Shown here: positions 1 through 9,698 of the stretch, piece by piece
Numbering within the stretch: the stretch's first letter is position 1
Layout: every line of letters begins with the position of its first letter
Assembly (NCBI GenBank): GCA_964017195.1
Contig: OZ024892.1
Span: 19,646,889-19,710,888 of the forward strand
Direction of reading: 5' to 3'
DNA from: Siderastrea radians
Lineage: Eukaryota > Cnidaria > Anthozoa > Scleractinia > Rhizangiidae
Length of the DNA stretch: 64,000 bases
The notes under the pieces: generated by a model
The model's input: the letters and a program-made list of their open reading frames with translations, nothing else
Told to the model about the DNA's origin: nothing
The model's database searches: none
Position numbers and translations under genes: made by a program

Positions 1-618
1 TCTGCAAAAGATATTTCTTCGACAACTATAGAAACATTTTGCATGAACTTCGATCCAAATGTAGTCGTCGTGAATTCTGAAATCTCAAGCCGTGTCATGC
101 AACATGCGGGAACTCGTCTCGGCCGCTACGGATCTGGTGAAGCTTCAGGGAAAAAAGGAAGCTTATGGGTTGAAATTTTTCTTTGTCAATATTCCACCTA
201 GCGAAACTGTTTCATGGATTTTCCTTTAACACGCACAATTTTCAACTTTTTTCATCTCACTTGTCGAAGCAAATGAACTGCAGTACAGTGTAGGGAACTA
301 GTCAGACTTTTTCGATCTTGCTCGCGTCATGCTTCGTTGAAGGCAGAAGGAAAAGGAAAATATCATTGTTAAACGACTTACTGAAGTAAAACTAAATTTC
401 TAAGGAGACTGTCACTTCAAGAATTAATTTTGTTGTTTTTTTTCTATAACAAGCCCCACAAAGAGTCCTGCTTGGGTTTGAACTTAATTTTGCAATGGCG
501 GCCGATCAAGTCAAATTTGTTTTAATTGTGATTCTCTTTTCATCCAAGGTCTACGTTGACCGTCATCATTGCGCAATGTACGATTATTAACCGTAGAATC
601 TGTCAGACGTAGTTAATA
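1..618. repeat. Left part of a foldback-family repeat copy, split by the DIRS element
   Basis: This stretch is a diverged copy of sequence in the large palindrome at 18521-26474. Positions about 40-260 resemble the left arm near 20010-20260. Positions about 305-618 resemble the right arm near 25945-26282, including repeated motifs of the ATTATTAA type. The copy stops at 618, where the DIRS-like element begins, and resumes at 5258. The order suggests a shorter foldback member of the same family. Its left end lies outside the window. I see no gene in it. Confidence 0.7.
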
Positions 619-884
619 ATTCAAAAATTAAACGAGACTTACCTGGAAGTTGAAGTTTGATTGGAATTCTATTCGTCACCAAGCGCTGAGGGATTACATG
701 AGATAGCATTGCGCCTGCGCGAACTCAGTTTTTAAAGCACTTACCATGTGTGCAGTCGGGAAACTCCCTGTCAAGTAAGTGGGAGGGTCTAAACTGGGAG
801 GGCATGTAATCCCTCAGCGCTTGGTGACGAATAGAATTCCAATCAAACTTCAACTTCCAGGTAAGTCTCGTTTAATTTTTGAAT
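619..884. repeat. 82-bp perfect inverted repeat at the 3' end of the DIRS element
   Basis: Positions 619-700 are the exact reverse complement of 803-884 by eye, around a 102-bp loop. The arms contain a variant of the element's terminal repeat (GTCACCAAGCGCTGAGGG, against GTCACCGCACTGAGGG at the 5' end). In DIRS elements, inverted terminal repeats and internal complementary regions are thought to template circle formation. This hairpin is probably part of that apparatus or of a rearranged end. Confidence 0.8.
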
Positions 885-1027
885 TCTATTCCGTCACCGC
901 ACTGAGGGCTCACATGAGACTTCAAAGCCCACTGCTCACAAATGCAAGACAGTCAACACAGAATTCATATTCTGTAACACAATTTATTTGACTGCAGAAT
1001 AACAATGAAACTTGTTACAACAACTAC

Positions 1028-2147
1028 TTAGTTTACAGACTGCAAAACACTTTCAGCAAAACTGTTCCTGACATCAATTTGTTTGTTGTAAAACTTAGCA
1101 AATGTGGAGACTGAGCTCCACCCAGCTGTTGATAAAATCTGATCTAAAGGAACACAACTTGCACCAGCTTTGGATGTGGCTGCAGCCCTGGTGCTGTGTG
1201 GCCTGAAAACTTCTACATTTATCCCAGAGCTGCACATAACAACCTTAATCCACCTGCTAATAGTACTTCTAGACACTGGCTTGAAAGGCTTCAGATAACT
1301 AATAAACAATTGTTTATGATCACCACGTTTACACCTAGTACGGGCTAGGTACATCTTAAGAATAGTGACCACGCAAATACGAGGGTCAGCAGGATATGAA
1401 GTAAACTGAACTACCATAGGCTTAACTCCTGGTTTTGATTGTTTGAGTGGTCTACTCAATGCAAATGTAATCGAAGTTTCGGAACTAATCATATCATTAA
1501 GATTAAGGTAATGAATAGTTTGCCCTCTTTGGGCAGACACTAATGATACTAGCATGGCAGTTTTTAATGTCAAATCCTTTAATGATACATCCTCTGAGTT
1601 TGGTATGGTCTGAAGGTAGCTGAGTACTGGGCCAACGTCCCATGTTTGTGTATATCGTGGTGCTGTTGGTCTTGATCCAAAAACACCTTTGAGGAACCTC
1701 GTGACCGTAGGGTGAGAGCCCAATGATATCCCATTTATAGGTTTGACAACACGACAGAGACGACCTAGCAATGTTTATACCACTATATCCTATTCCACTT
1801 TCATACAGTTCAACTAAAAAATCTAACGCTTGAGATATAGTGGGGGAAACACAATCAATTTGTTGTCTATGACAGAATGAAATCCACCTCTTAATGTAGG
1901 ACGAGTACTGTTTTTGAGTTCCTTGCCTCCAAGATTGTAGGATGATGTCTCTAGCCTTCTGAGAAATCCCTTGTGCTGCAAGGGATTCCCTGATAATCTG
2001 CATGCCATCAGAACCATCTTCTTGATTAGCGGGTGTGGCTCGTGTTCTCTCCCTGGCATTTTGAGTGTGGTCAGTTGTTGTGGAAGTGTCCTTGGAACAT
2101 CCACGATCAGGTGTAACAGCTGTGAGTACCATGGCTGAGTTGGCCAT
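1028..2147 (-). pseudogene. DIRS tyrosine recombinase, one frameshift
   Basis: Two overlapping frames together make a tyrosine recombinase, the enzyme DIRS elements use to integrate instead of a DDE integrase. The upstream frame (2147 to about 1760) has a core-binding, SAM-like domain with the motif GTQKQYSSYIKRW. The downstream frame (about 1770-1028) has the catalytic domain: first Arg in AQRGQT, the H-x-x-R box as PHSTRAA, and the Tyr nucleophile in FAKFYNK. The frames switch near 1755-1770, so this copy has a one-base shift, while the R-H-R-Y residues are all kept. The start overlaps the end of the RT ORF. Programmed frameshifting is possible, but a mutation is simpler. Confidence 0.82.
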
Positions 2148-3892
2148 ACAGGAACAATCATTATGCCCTCTGCCTTTTCCATTGCTATCTTCTGCAGGCA
2201 GCGAGCAATCAAACTAAATGGGGGAAAAGCATAGAAAAATTGGTTTTCCCAGCTGATGGAAAAAGCATCTACATAAGTTGCTCCAGGATCAGGTCTCCAA
2301 GATGCATAACAAGCGACCTGTGCATTTAGCCTTGAGGCAAAAAGGTCTATAGTGGGTTCTCCCCAAATTTCTGTAATTTTCCCAAAAATGTCCTGCCTAA
2401 GCATCCATTCCTTATTGTCAATAAAAACTCTAGACTCTCTGTCTGCCTGGATATTGTCCTTCCCCGGGATATGAGCTGCAGAGATCCAGATCTCTCTCTG
2501 GATACAGAACAGCCAAATCTCCTTGGCGACAGAATTGCACTCCATGGAATGTGTGCCTCCCACAGAGTTAATATAGTTAACAGTAGTGGTATTGTCTGAA
2601 TAAATGCGTACATGTACTGATTTCATATTAATACAAAGAGCTTTCAAACCAAAGAGAACAGCCATGAGTTCAAGGCAGTTAATGTGATTGGCTGATTCAG
2701 TTTCAGTCCATCTGCCTCCTGTTTTTTCTCCACCCATGACTGCACCCCACCCATCGTTTGAGGCGTCAGTATACAAAGTAACGTCAATCTTTGCATTTGG
2801 TGTACAAATAGGGTAATCGGCAGTCTCAATATTATTGCACCACCACTGTAGTTCTGCAAGGCTTTCTTGCGATAATTTTATATGTGCCTGATAGTTTCCC
2901 TTATTTTGTCTAAGTGCCATAATTTTGTCATGTTCTAAGTGTCTATAGAAAAGAGGGCCATAAAGCACACCTGGGAAGCTAGACACTAGTAGTCCAATAA
3001 CTTCTGCAAGTTCTTGAATAGACATGGTGGTACTGCCAATAAGCCTACTGCACCACTCTTTGATTCGAAAGGCCTTTTCAGTAGGCAGGCACACAGTCAT
3101 ACTGACAGAATTCAGAACAAAACCCAGAAAAACAAGAATCTGGGCTGGTCTTAGCACTGATTTCACCAGGTGTATAATAAAACCCAGTTTAGTAAATAAA
3201 CCACAAGTATCAGTAACATTAGTCTGACATTCATGTACTGTATCCCCTTGGAGATATGAGTCATCAATATATCCCACATTTAGATGCCCTTTCTTTCTAA
3301 GGGTAGCATAAACAGGTTTTAAAATTTTTGTAAATAGGCGTGGGGCAGAGGAAAGGCCATTAGGTAAACAGGTGAACTGAAACAGTTTTCCTCTCCAGCT
3401 AAATCTAAGAAACTTTTGATATTCCTCATCAATGGGGACCGAGTAATAGGCATCCCGTAAATCTACGGAAGCCATGTAGCAATTCTGTTTCATAAGCCGG
3501 ATAGCAGATTGTAGGGTATCCATCTTGAAATGATGATACTCCACATGCTCTTTAAGATTTTTTAAATTTAATATGAGCCTATAAGTGCCATCTTTCTTAG
3601 GGCGGATGAATATAGTAGAGATATATTCCCCTTCACAGTGAGGTGTTTCTTTGATCATTCCTTTATTCAGCAATTTGTCAATTTCATTTTGAATAATTTG
3701 TTGTTCCTGCAAGGAAAAGCTAATTTCCCTTGGGACAGTCTCTTGCTGAGGGAACCCTTCAGCAAATTCAATTTTGTACTGAGTCACACTTTCAAGAATA
3801 AAGTGATAAGATGTAATATTCTGCCATTGAGAGGAAAAATGTTTCAGTCGGCCAGCAATACAGTCATTAGACACATGCAGAGTTTTGCTCAC
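1823..3892 (-). CDS. DIRS reverse transcriptase - RNase H - methyltransferase-like polyprotein
   Basis: The open frame has 689 codons. The RT part covers roughly residues 70-260 with the catalytic box YIDDSYL, preceded by SVDLRDAYYSVP. The RNase H part covers about 365-490 with TDASNDGWGAV, a central SDNTTT and a final ADRESR. It is followed by a domain with DLFASRLNAQ and a PDPGATYVDAF motif. That domain is typical of DIRS elements and is usually described as methyltransferase-like. The protein would copy the element's RNA in the cytoplasm or nucleus. No stop or frameshift was seen. It lies 41 bp downstream of the gag-like ORF and overlaps the recombinase at its 3' end. Assignment to DIRS rather than Ty3 rests on the domain order and on the recombinase neighbour. 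Confidence 0.9.
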   Translation of the reverse strand: MSKTLHVSNDCIAGRLKHFSSQWQNITSYHFILESVTQYKIEFAEGFPQQETVPREISFSLQEQQIIQNEIDKLLNKGMIKETPHCEGEYISTIFIRPKKDGTYRLILNLKNLKEHVEYHHFKMDTLQSAIRLMKQNCYMASVDLRDAYYSVPIDEEYQKFLRFSWRGKLFQFTCLPNGLSSAPRLFTKILKPVYATLRKKGHLNVGYIDDSYLQGDTVHECQTNVTDTCGLFTKLGFIIHLVKSVLRPAQILVFLGFVLNSVSMTVCLPTEKAFRIKEWCSRLIGSTTMSIQELAEVIGLLVSSFPGVLYGPLFYRHLEHDKIMALRQNKGNYQAHIKLSQESLAELQWWCNNIETADYPICTPNAKIDVTLYTDASNDGWGAVMGGEKTGGRWTETESANHINCLELMAVLFGLKALCINMKSVHVRIYSDNTTTVNYINSVGGTHSMECNSVAKEIWLFCIQREIWISAAHIPGKDNIQADRESRVFIDNKEWMLRQDIFGKITEIWGEPTIDLFASRLNAQVACYASWRPDPGATYVDAFSISWENQFFYAFPPFSLIARCLQKIAMEKAEGIMIVPVWPTQPWYSQLLHLIVDVPRTLPQQLTTLKMPGREHEPHPLIKKMVLMACRLSGNPLQHKGFLRRLETSSYNLGGKELKNSTRPTLRGGFHSVIDNKLIVFPPLYLKR

Positions 3893-3933
3893 CTCAACAT
3901 CAATATTAGAAACATGATCCAGGCTGTTATTGT

Positions 3934-5130
3934 CTACTTTGACTTCCCTTGCTTTGTCTTCCTTTGGCTCGGAGGGTTTGTTTGCCGGTCGTTGTATCGA
4001 AAGCCTAAAAAAGGCCTCCGGGCCTGACGGTATCCTCGTCCACGGCTCGAAGAGTGTGGCATGTAGTTTCTAGAATTTCTAAAATCAAAATGAGACCTGG
4101 AGGATGACCCACTATGTGTTGTGACCTTTTTCCCAACACGATTGACTTCTGTCAAATCTTTAACCTGCTTTGGTAAATCATCCCCAAACAGTTGATCTGT
4201 GATGGCAAGGGATGAGGAACATAAATGTTTGTAGTCATTATGCAGGTTAGGCTTTATGAACTCTCTACGCCTGTGATTAAGCTCCGTATTAGCATTAGCA
4301 AACAGAGCAAAGGCATCAGTAGCCTCTTGAAGCAACTCGTTTCCAGCCGGAAACGTAGGTATTTGTTCCACAAGTTTATTGATCATACCAGTCAAGGCAC
4401 ACATACCTTTGAATAAAGACGTTTGCACTTTTTGCATCCGAACGTCTTCTGAGCGTACAGAGGGGCTCAAGTTATCCCACACTGCCTGATTTACACGTAC
4501 TTTTGTCAGGCTTTCGCAATTTTCAGGGCGATGATCTTTGTTCATCTTGTCCTGAAGTTTTTCCTCAGGCAGCCCGTCTTTTATCAGTGTATCAATAATG
4601 CTTGCCAGTTCGGTGTCCACTTTCGGACCCGTTTCCTCCTTCTGTAGATCTTGTTTTAAGCTACTCAGCACTTTAATTTTGCCTTCATTAGAAGTTGTAT
4701 TGGACCTGTCGAGCAACTGCCCGACAGACGCGTCCACATCCATGTTTTTCTGACTGTTGTCGTTCGCATCTTCGCGCTTCTTCTTCGCGGGGGGCTCGCC
4801 CTCGTGGTCTGAACCGAGGAGATCTTCCTCTTGTCCTTCGCCATATGAAATTTCTAGATCGTCCTTAAGCGACTTAAAAGCCTCTGTAATGGCATTAGCC
4901 AGAGTTCCAGACATTTGGGTAAGCCCTTCTTGAATGGCAGATAAAACGGCAGACGAAGAACCTTCGCCTTGTGGAGGAGACGCGCCAATTATGGCGCCAT
5001 TTTCCACGACGACATTAGCTTCGTTGTGTTCGGGCGTACCTTTTGCCCTTGAGCTATCGCTAGCTTTCCTTTTCTGCCCAGCTGTGTCCTTCTTTTGGAC
5101 GGAAGTATTACCTTTCTCGTTGTCAGGCAT
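3934..5130 (-). CDS. DIRS gag-like protein
   Basis: The open frame has 398 codons and is the first ORF of the DIRS element. The N-terminal third is acidic and lysine/serine-rich, with basic patches such as PPAKKKRED that could act as nuclear signals. The middle is predicted helical. The C-terminus is Arg/Ser/Gly-rich (SSSRGRGYRQARRP) and suits nucleic-acid binding. There is no CCHC zinc knuckle, as is common for DIRS gag. The ATG at 5130 follows a short leader that starts in the terminal inverted repeat. The role as capsid/RNA-binding protein is inferred from position; sequence identity to known gags cannot be judged here. Confidence 0.75.
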   Translation of the reverse strand: MPDNEKGNTSVQKKDTAGQKRKASDSSRAKGTPEHNEANVVVENGAIIGASPPQGEGSSSAVLSAIQEGLTQMSGTLANAITEAFKSLKDDLEISYGEGQEEDLLGSDHEGEPPAKKKREDANDNSQKNMDVDASVGQLLDRSNTTSNEGKIKVLSSLKQDLQKEETGPKVDTELASIIDTLIKDGLPEEKLQDKMNKDHRPENCESLTKVRVNQAVWDNLSPSVRSEDVRMQKVQTSLFKGMCALTGMINKLVEQIPTFPAGNELLQEATDAFALFANANTELNHRRREFIKPNLHNDYKHLCSSSLAITDQLFGDDLPKQVKDLTEVNRVGKKVTTHSGSSSRSHFDFRNSRNYMPHSSSRGRGYRQARRPFLGFRYNDRQTNPPSQRKTKQGKSK

Positions 5131-5221
5131 TTCTCGGGCTTAAAAGCAAATTATTGCTTAATTATTGCTTATTTGCTTCGAAAGGCGGCAACACACTGAG
5201 TTCGCGCAGGCACAATGCTAT

Positions 5222-5257
5222 CTCATGTGAGCCCTCAGTGCGGTGACGGAATAGAAT
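5222..5257. repeat. 5' terminal inverted repeat of the DIRS element
   Basis: This 36-bp end is the reverse complement of 883-918. The repeat continues inward in a related form: the GCCTGCGCGAACTCAG motif of the left end (near 708-723) has its inverted counterpart near 5188-5206. It marks the right boundary of the element. Confidence 0.8.
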
Positions 5258-5447
5258 AGTGGATTTTACAATTATTAACTGTAAGATGCACGATTGTTAA
5301 TCGCAATTGACGTGTTTCGCGATTAATAACTACAAAGTACTGCTTTTCATGATTATTAGGGACAAAGTATGCATTTGCCGATAAATAATCATGAAAAATC
5401 GTACTGCAAAAATAAAAAAACACTGCAAAACTAGATAAACCCCTGTT
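5258..5447. repeat. Right part of the foldback-family copy interrupted by the DIRS element
   Basis: This matches 26285-26474 at the right end of the large palindrome, including the subterminal ATTATTAA-type motifs. It ends in the same terminus, CCCCTGTT (5440-5447). It is the continuation of 1-618 across the DIRS insertion. Confidence 0.75.
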
Positions 5448-5644
5448 CAAAGGCAATTTAGCACAAATTAAACTGATTAGGATATTTTAAATCACAAAGA
5501 AATTTGAATGACAGCATGATTATATAAAGAGAAAAATCGAATGGTTAACTCTAGTGAATTGTGTTGTTTCAAACTAAGGTGAATTGCACTGGTCATATGA
5601 AAAAACAAATTACAAATATAACTTCTATATGTGGAATTCAAATA

Positions 5645-6018
5645 TTAAAGGGGCACTGTCACCAATTTTTAGGATTACTATAAAAAGCTAAAAGAGCCAT
5701 CGCAATCAGAGGAAACTCAAACATACTGGTTCAGTTTCTTTGAAATTACTCTCCCAGTTCTCTGAAACTATAATTAAGTGCATTTGACAGCAGATCACGA
5801 GGATGGAAATTAAATGGATCGCAGCTTGAAAACATTAGGCTAATGTTTTCGAGTTCCTCCCTGACTATGGTTTGTTCTCCCTTTGAGAAAATCACTCGAT
5901 TTCTTTCTTTTAAATTAATGTTCTAGGTGCATTTGGTGTACAAGAAAATGTATTTAATATAATTTTCGAACATTGATCACCCAAAAACGTGAAAATCCCT
6001 ATGACAGGGCCTCTTTAA
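5645..6018. mobile_element. Small TTAA-flanked MITE, piggyBac-like ends
   Basis: TTAA at 5645-5648 and again at 6015-6018 borders imperfect inverted ends. The left end begins AGGGGCACTGTCA. The right end, read inward, begins AGAGGCCCTGTCA. The 366-bp interior has no usable ORF. A TTAA target site with short G-rich ends is typical of piggyBac or Kolobok relatives. The element is non-autonomous, and its partner transposase was not found here. The rest of 5448-6885 shows no gene I can support. Confidence 0.6.
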
Positions 6019-6885
6019 CTAAACTCTTGTGGTCAAGTGAAATTTAATCCAAATCTCCCTATTACTTGCCTTGCATCACTCGTTTATTTTTCACTTTTAT
6101 CAGGCAATCACATTCAAGCCAACAAGCACTGTACACTGCACTGTGCTGTTTATTGTAGTGATATTTTTGTAACATAGAAGTGCATGATTCCTTTGTTTTC
6201 TTTATTTGAAGAGATGATTTTGTTGTGAGAGCTGTCTGTTTTTACTGTGAGCCATGACAAGCAAACATGGAAAAAAGTAATGCCAGTTTTTGCAAGGTGT
6301 GTAATTATTGCACTATTCTGTGTTTGATGGGAATGTAGCTTGTTAGAGACCTTCTAAGGGGGGATGGCCAGGGACTGCTATGTCATCGTGTCCAGTGATT
6401 TCCCACAAATTCCTATTGAGAGATTGTGGGACTCACTTCATGAAAAACAAGTCCCAGAGCAAAACCAGTGAGTCCCATTTTGAAAGTGCTTGAAGCATTG
6501 TAAGTCTATTCAGAGTCAATATTCCTTGTAACTAGAGTTGTTGGTGAATTTGTCATACCCTTTGCCTTTGAGCCACAGTGTAAGAACAATGGGAAGGACA
6601 GCAGGATGAGTAATTTTTCAGTTTTTAGCAAAATGTGCATCCATGGTGCTTTCATCACTAGCTTTGCCAAATTCCTGTGTACACATTTTACTTTTTTAGA
6701 CCTTTGAAAAGAAATGAAATGAAGATGAAGCTATGTGCCATTATTCATGTAGTTTTAAAACGTATTTGGGAATTGAAGAACATGGAATGGCCCATAAGTA
6801 TTGTTAGCAACACCATTCAAACTTCATGAAAACATCTGAATTTAAATTATTAATGTGCAAAGTGGTCATAATCATTAATTTGTGG

Positions 6886-7045
6886 TGTTGCACAATGCAG
6901 TAATCATATTCATTCGCACCTTATCATGTAATAATTACACACACATATCTTAATTGCATTGCCACGCACATATGCAGATAACATGTATTTAAACTTGTAG
7001 CTGCTTAATAAATTCAGTTCTTGACCGGTTACCGAATGGCCAACA
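6886..7045 (+). repeat. 5' LTR of the gypsy element
   Basis: This 160-bp LTR starts TGTTG and ends CAACA. It contains a TATTTAAA-like stretch (near 6988) and AATAAA (near 7008), which would serve as promoter and polyadenylation signal. Confidence 0.9.
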
Positions 7046-7062
7046 TGGTGGCAGCGAGTCAG
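7046..7062 (+). other. Putative tRNA primer-binding site
   Basis: The sequence TGGTGGCAGCGAGTC follows the 5' LTR directly. A leading TGG complementary to a tRNA CCA end is the usual signature of a primer-binding site. The tRNA species was not identified. Confidence 0.6.
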
Positions 7063-7093
7063 TTGATTAGCCCTCTTACGGCTTAGCGATTTA

Positions 7094-7915
7094 GTGTTTC
7101 AACAACCTGGTAGCGCACCTGCGAGTATGGCCACGAACACCCCGTTTCCAGAGTTCAAAACGACAGGAGATGATAAGTATGACATAGAAGTATTTATCGA
7201 AGATTTGACAGATTATTGTGTTATGCAAAATTGGTTCGATCCGTTGAAAGATACAGAAGCAGTGAAATGGACCAAGCCAGATAAAGCGATGGCATGTCTC
7301 CGGGCAGCATTATCCCCTGCGGCTAGAGCAGTGTACAAATACAGCTTGGGTCTTACCGAAGATGATCAGAAGAAGCCTCACATGGTTCTCAATGCTTTGA
7401 GAGAATATTACGGTGCGAGCATCGGAGTCTCTGGGGAACGACAAAAGCTCCTTCGCTTGTTACAAAACGAAAACGAATCAATCGCTTCCTGGGAGACGCG
7501 AGTACGCAATCAATCAGCACAGTGTGAATATGAAAAGTTCGCTGACGAGCTTACGAGAGACCAGTTCATCGCCGGTTTAACTTCTGAAACCCTTCGTGTG
7601 AAATTAATTGGGAAAGGACACAGACATAGAGACACCGCACAAACAAAGGTCACATTACGAGAAGTTGTTGAAGTTGCTAAAGCTTTTGAAGCGACTACAT
7701 TCGCGAATAAGTTAATGAAAACTGCCAGAAACACGCAGGAAGAGCAGGTCAATTTTACGAGTAAATCAACATCTGCAAGCCAAGGCTCGGGGTCAACACC
7801 GCCATTGTGTTACTGGTGCCGCGGCAGTCAGCAACAGCCCCACCAACAGCATTGCCCAGCGTTTGGCAAGAGATGTAACAGGTGCAGCATTACTGGTCTA
7901 AAAACTAAAAACTAA
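7094..7915 (+). CDS. Gypsy gag protein, C-terminus truncated
   Basis: The frame has 273 codons. The central part resembles retrotransposon capsid, with helices around YYGASIGVSGERQKLLRLLQ and a QFIAGL motif. A zinc-knuckle region begins CYWCRG and continues to KRCNRC. It ends abruptly in LKTKN and a stop, where a second knuckle would be expected, so a small deletion or frameshift near 7895-7915 has cut the C-terminus. The protein would form the particle and bind element RNA. Confidence 0.85.
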   Translation: MFQQPGSAPASMATNTPFPEFKTTGDDKYDIEVFIEDLTDYCVMQNWFDPLKDTEAVKWTKPDKAMACLRAALSPAARAVYKYSLGLTEDDQKKPHMVLNALREYYGASIGVSGERQKLLRLLQNENESIASWETRVRNQSAQCEYEKFADELTRDQFIAGLTSETLRVKLIGKGHRHRDTAQTKVTLREVVEVAKAFEATTFANKLMKTARNTQEEQVNFTSKSTSASQGSGSTPPLCYWCRGSQQQPHQQHCPAFGKRCNRCSITGLKTKN

Positions 7916-8348
7916 AGTTGTAAAAGCACAGATTGACTCGGCATCCACGTGTAACACTATGCCCAGCAGTTTGTTAAACGAGTTATTTCCCGACACACAG
8001 ATTTCGAAGACCAGAAGTAAAATCAACACTTATGGAAGCGAAACCATGCGTCCAAAAGGGCAGGTTACCCTCTGCTGTGATAGAAAAGGAAAGATACACA
8101 TGATAGATTTCCTTGTGGTCGACCTACGTTATAACAAGCCACCACTTCTCTGCGGGAAGGACACACAAGCATTGGATTATTTGAAGATCTACGCCGGCGA
8201 AACACACGCAGTTGAGGAAAAAACTCCACAAAATAATGCTTCCACCACTAGGAAAGTTGACAAAGGAGGACGTTTTAGAACACTACTCCAACGTATTCAA
8301 GCCAGGCCGCAGAAAACCTCTTGGAACCCCCATGCACATCTCTCTTGA
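7916..8348 (+). pseudogene. Gypsy aspartic protease, degraded
   Basis: The frame is open from about 7916 and contains the catalytic-like triplet D-S-A in AQIDSASTCNTM (canonical D-S/T-G). It continues with the typical VDLRYNKPPLLCG segment. It leaves the RT frame near 8230-8260, so protease and RT are out of phase by a small indel. It would process the polyprotein. Ala in place of Gly at the active site is common in such elements. Confidence 0.7.
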
Positions 8349-8940
8349 TCCCAGTATTTCTCCTGTACATGCTCCAATGCGCCGAGTTCCTGTTGCAAAG
8401 TTGGAAAGAGTAAACAAAGAGCTAAAGAGATTGTGCGATGAAGGCATCATAAGGTCGGTAACACAACCTACAGATTGGCTCTCCAACATTCTGGTGAAAG
8501 AAAAACCGAATGGCAAACTCCGTATATGCATTGACCCGAGCCAAACCATTAACAAGGCAATCAAAAGACCGAAGTACACAATACCAATGATCGAAGAGAA
8601 GCTTCCACTACTGACCAAGGCTAAAGTGTTCACTATTGTGGATGTGTCTGAGGCTTTCCATACCATAGTTTTGGATGACGAGTCGTCGGTACTCACAACG
8701 TTTCAGGGACCAAACGGGCGATATTGTTACAACCGCATGCCATTCGGGATAGCTTCGGGACCGGAGGAGTATCAGCGGCGGCAACATGAATTCTTAGACG
8801 GCCTTCGTGGGGTAATCAACATTGCTGATGACATCTGCGTATTTGGATGTGGAGACACAAAGGAGGAAGCAGATATCGATCACGACAGAAATCTGACAAA
8901 CTTGCTAGAGAAGTGCAGCAAATCTCTCTCTGCTAACCTT
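8212..8940 (+). pseudogene. Gypsy reverse transcriptase
   Basis: The RT palm and fingers are recognisable: RVPVAKLERVNKELKRL, then DWLSNILV, then FTIVDVSEAFHTI, YNRMPFGIASGPEEYQ and the catalytic box IADDICVFG (x-x-D-D). The frame is lost near 8935, where the thumb and connection continue in another frame from 8942. Without those frameshifts it would be a standard Ty3 RT. Confidence 0.88.
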
Positions 8941-8941
8941 C

Positions 8942-9658
8942 ATGGGACATAAACTAACCGACAATGGTGTAGAACCTGGTCCAGACAAAGTGGCTGCTAT
9001 CACAGGGATGCCAAAGCCAACTGACAAAGCAGGAGTGCAGCGTTTTCTCGGTATGTGCCAGTATCTAAGCAAGTTCTGTCACAACTTGTCCGAAACAGTC
9101 CTTCCACTCAGAGACTTGACGAAGGAGCACTCTGTATTTTTATGGTCAAACAATCATGAAAATGCATTTAACTCAGCAAAGGATCTCATTGCTTCGACAA
9201 CCGCCCTACGATACTACGATGCAACCCTTCCAGTAACACTTCAAGTAGACGCATCTGAAGACGCCATCGGTGGTGTATTACTACAAAATGACCAGCCTGT
9301 CTGTTTTACTTCGCATACGTTCAACAGCACGGAAAAGAACTACGCCCAGATCGAGAAGGAGTGCCTTGCTATTGTGTCTTGCATGGATAAGTGGTATCAG
9401 TACTTGTACCGCAAGCATGACATAATGGTCCACGCGGATCACCAGCCTTTAGAGACAATATTTAAGAAGCCACTCAGCAAAGCCCCTCGCAGGTTGCAAA
9501 GAATAATGCTAAAATTGCAGAAATATCAGTTCACAGTCCGGTACAAGAAGGGGAAAGAGCTGTACGTAGCGGACACTCTGTCGCACGCGGCCGCTCTCTC
9601 GCACGCGGCCGCGCAGCCGTCACGCACAACCGTCATGCACAACCGTCACCGATCCTGA
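8942..9658 (+). pseudogene. Gypsy RT connection and RNase H
   Basis: The frame begins in GHKLTDNGVEPGPDK and FLGMCQYLSKF, the usual RT-RNase H linker. It continues with LQVDASEDAIGGVL, NYAQIEKECLAIV and HADHQPLETIF, the RNase H core of Ty3 elements. It ends in a short Ala/His-rich duplication (SHAAALSHAAA) and a stop before the integrase. It would degrade RNA of the RNA-DNA hybrid. Confidence 0.88.
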
Positions 9659-9698
9659 CCACACCTTTTCTGGCAAGCAGGAATGTGAAGTCTTCCGA

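Larger units (their letters stand above)
619..5257 (-). mobile_element. DIRS-like tyrosine-recombinase retrotransposon
   Basis: Three ORFs on the minus strand run in DIRS order: gag-like (5130-3934), reverse transcriptase/RNase H (3892-1823) and tyrosine recombinase (2147-1028). The last two overlap. The RT end and the recombinase share bases in different frames, which is usual for DIRS elements. There are no LTRs and no DDE integrase. Inverted repeats replace them: 883-918 pairs with 5222-5257, and a further variant copy of the same end lies near 662-727. The element splits an older foldback repeat, since flanks 1-618 and 5258-5447 are continuous with the copy at 26200-26474. The recombinase carries one frameshift, so this copy is probably not autonomous, although gag and RT are open. 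Confidence 0.88.
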
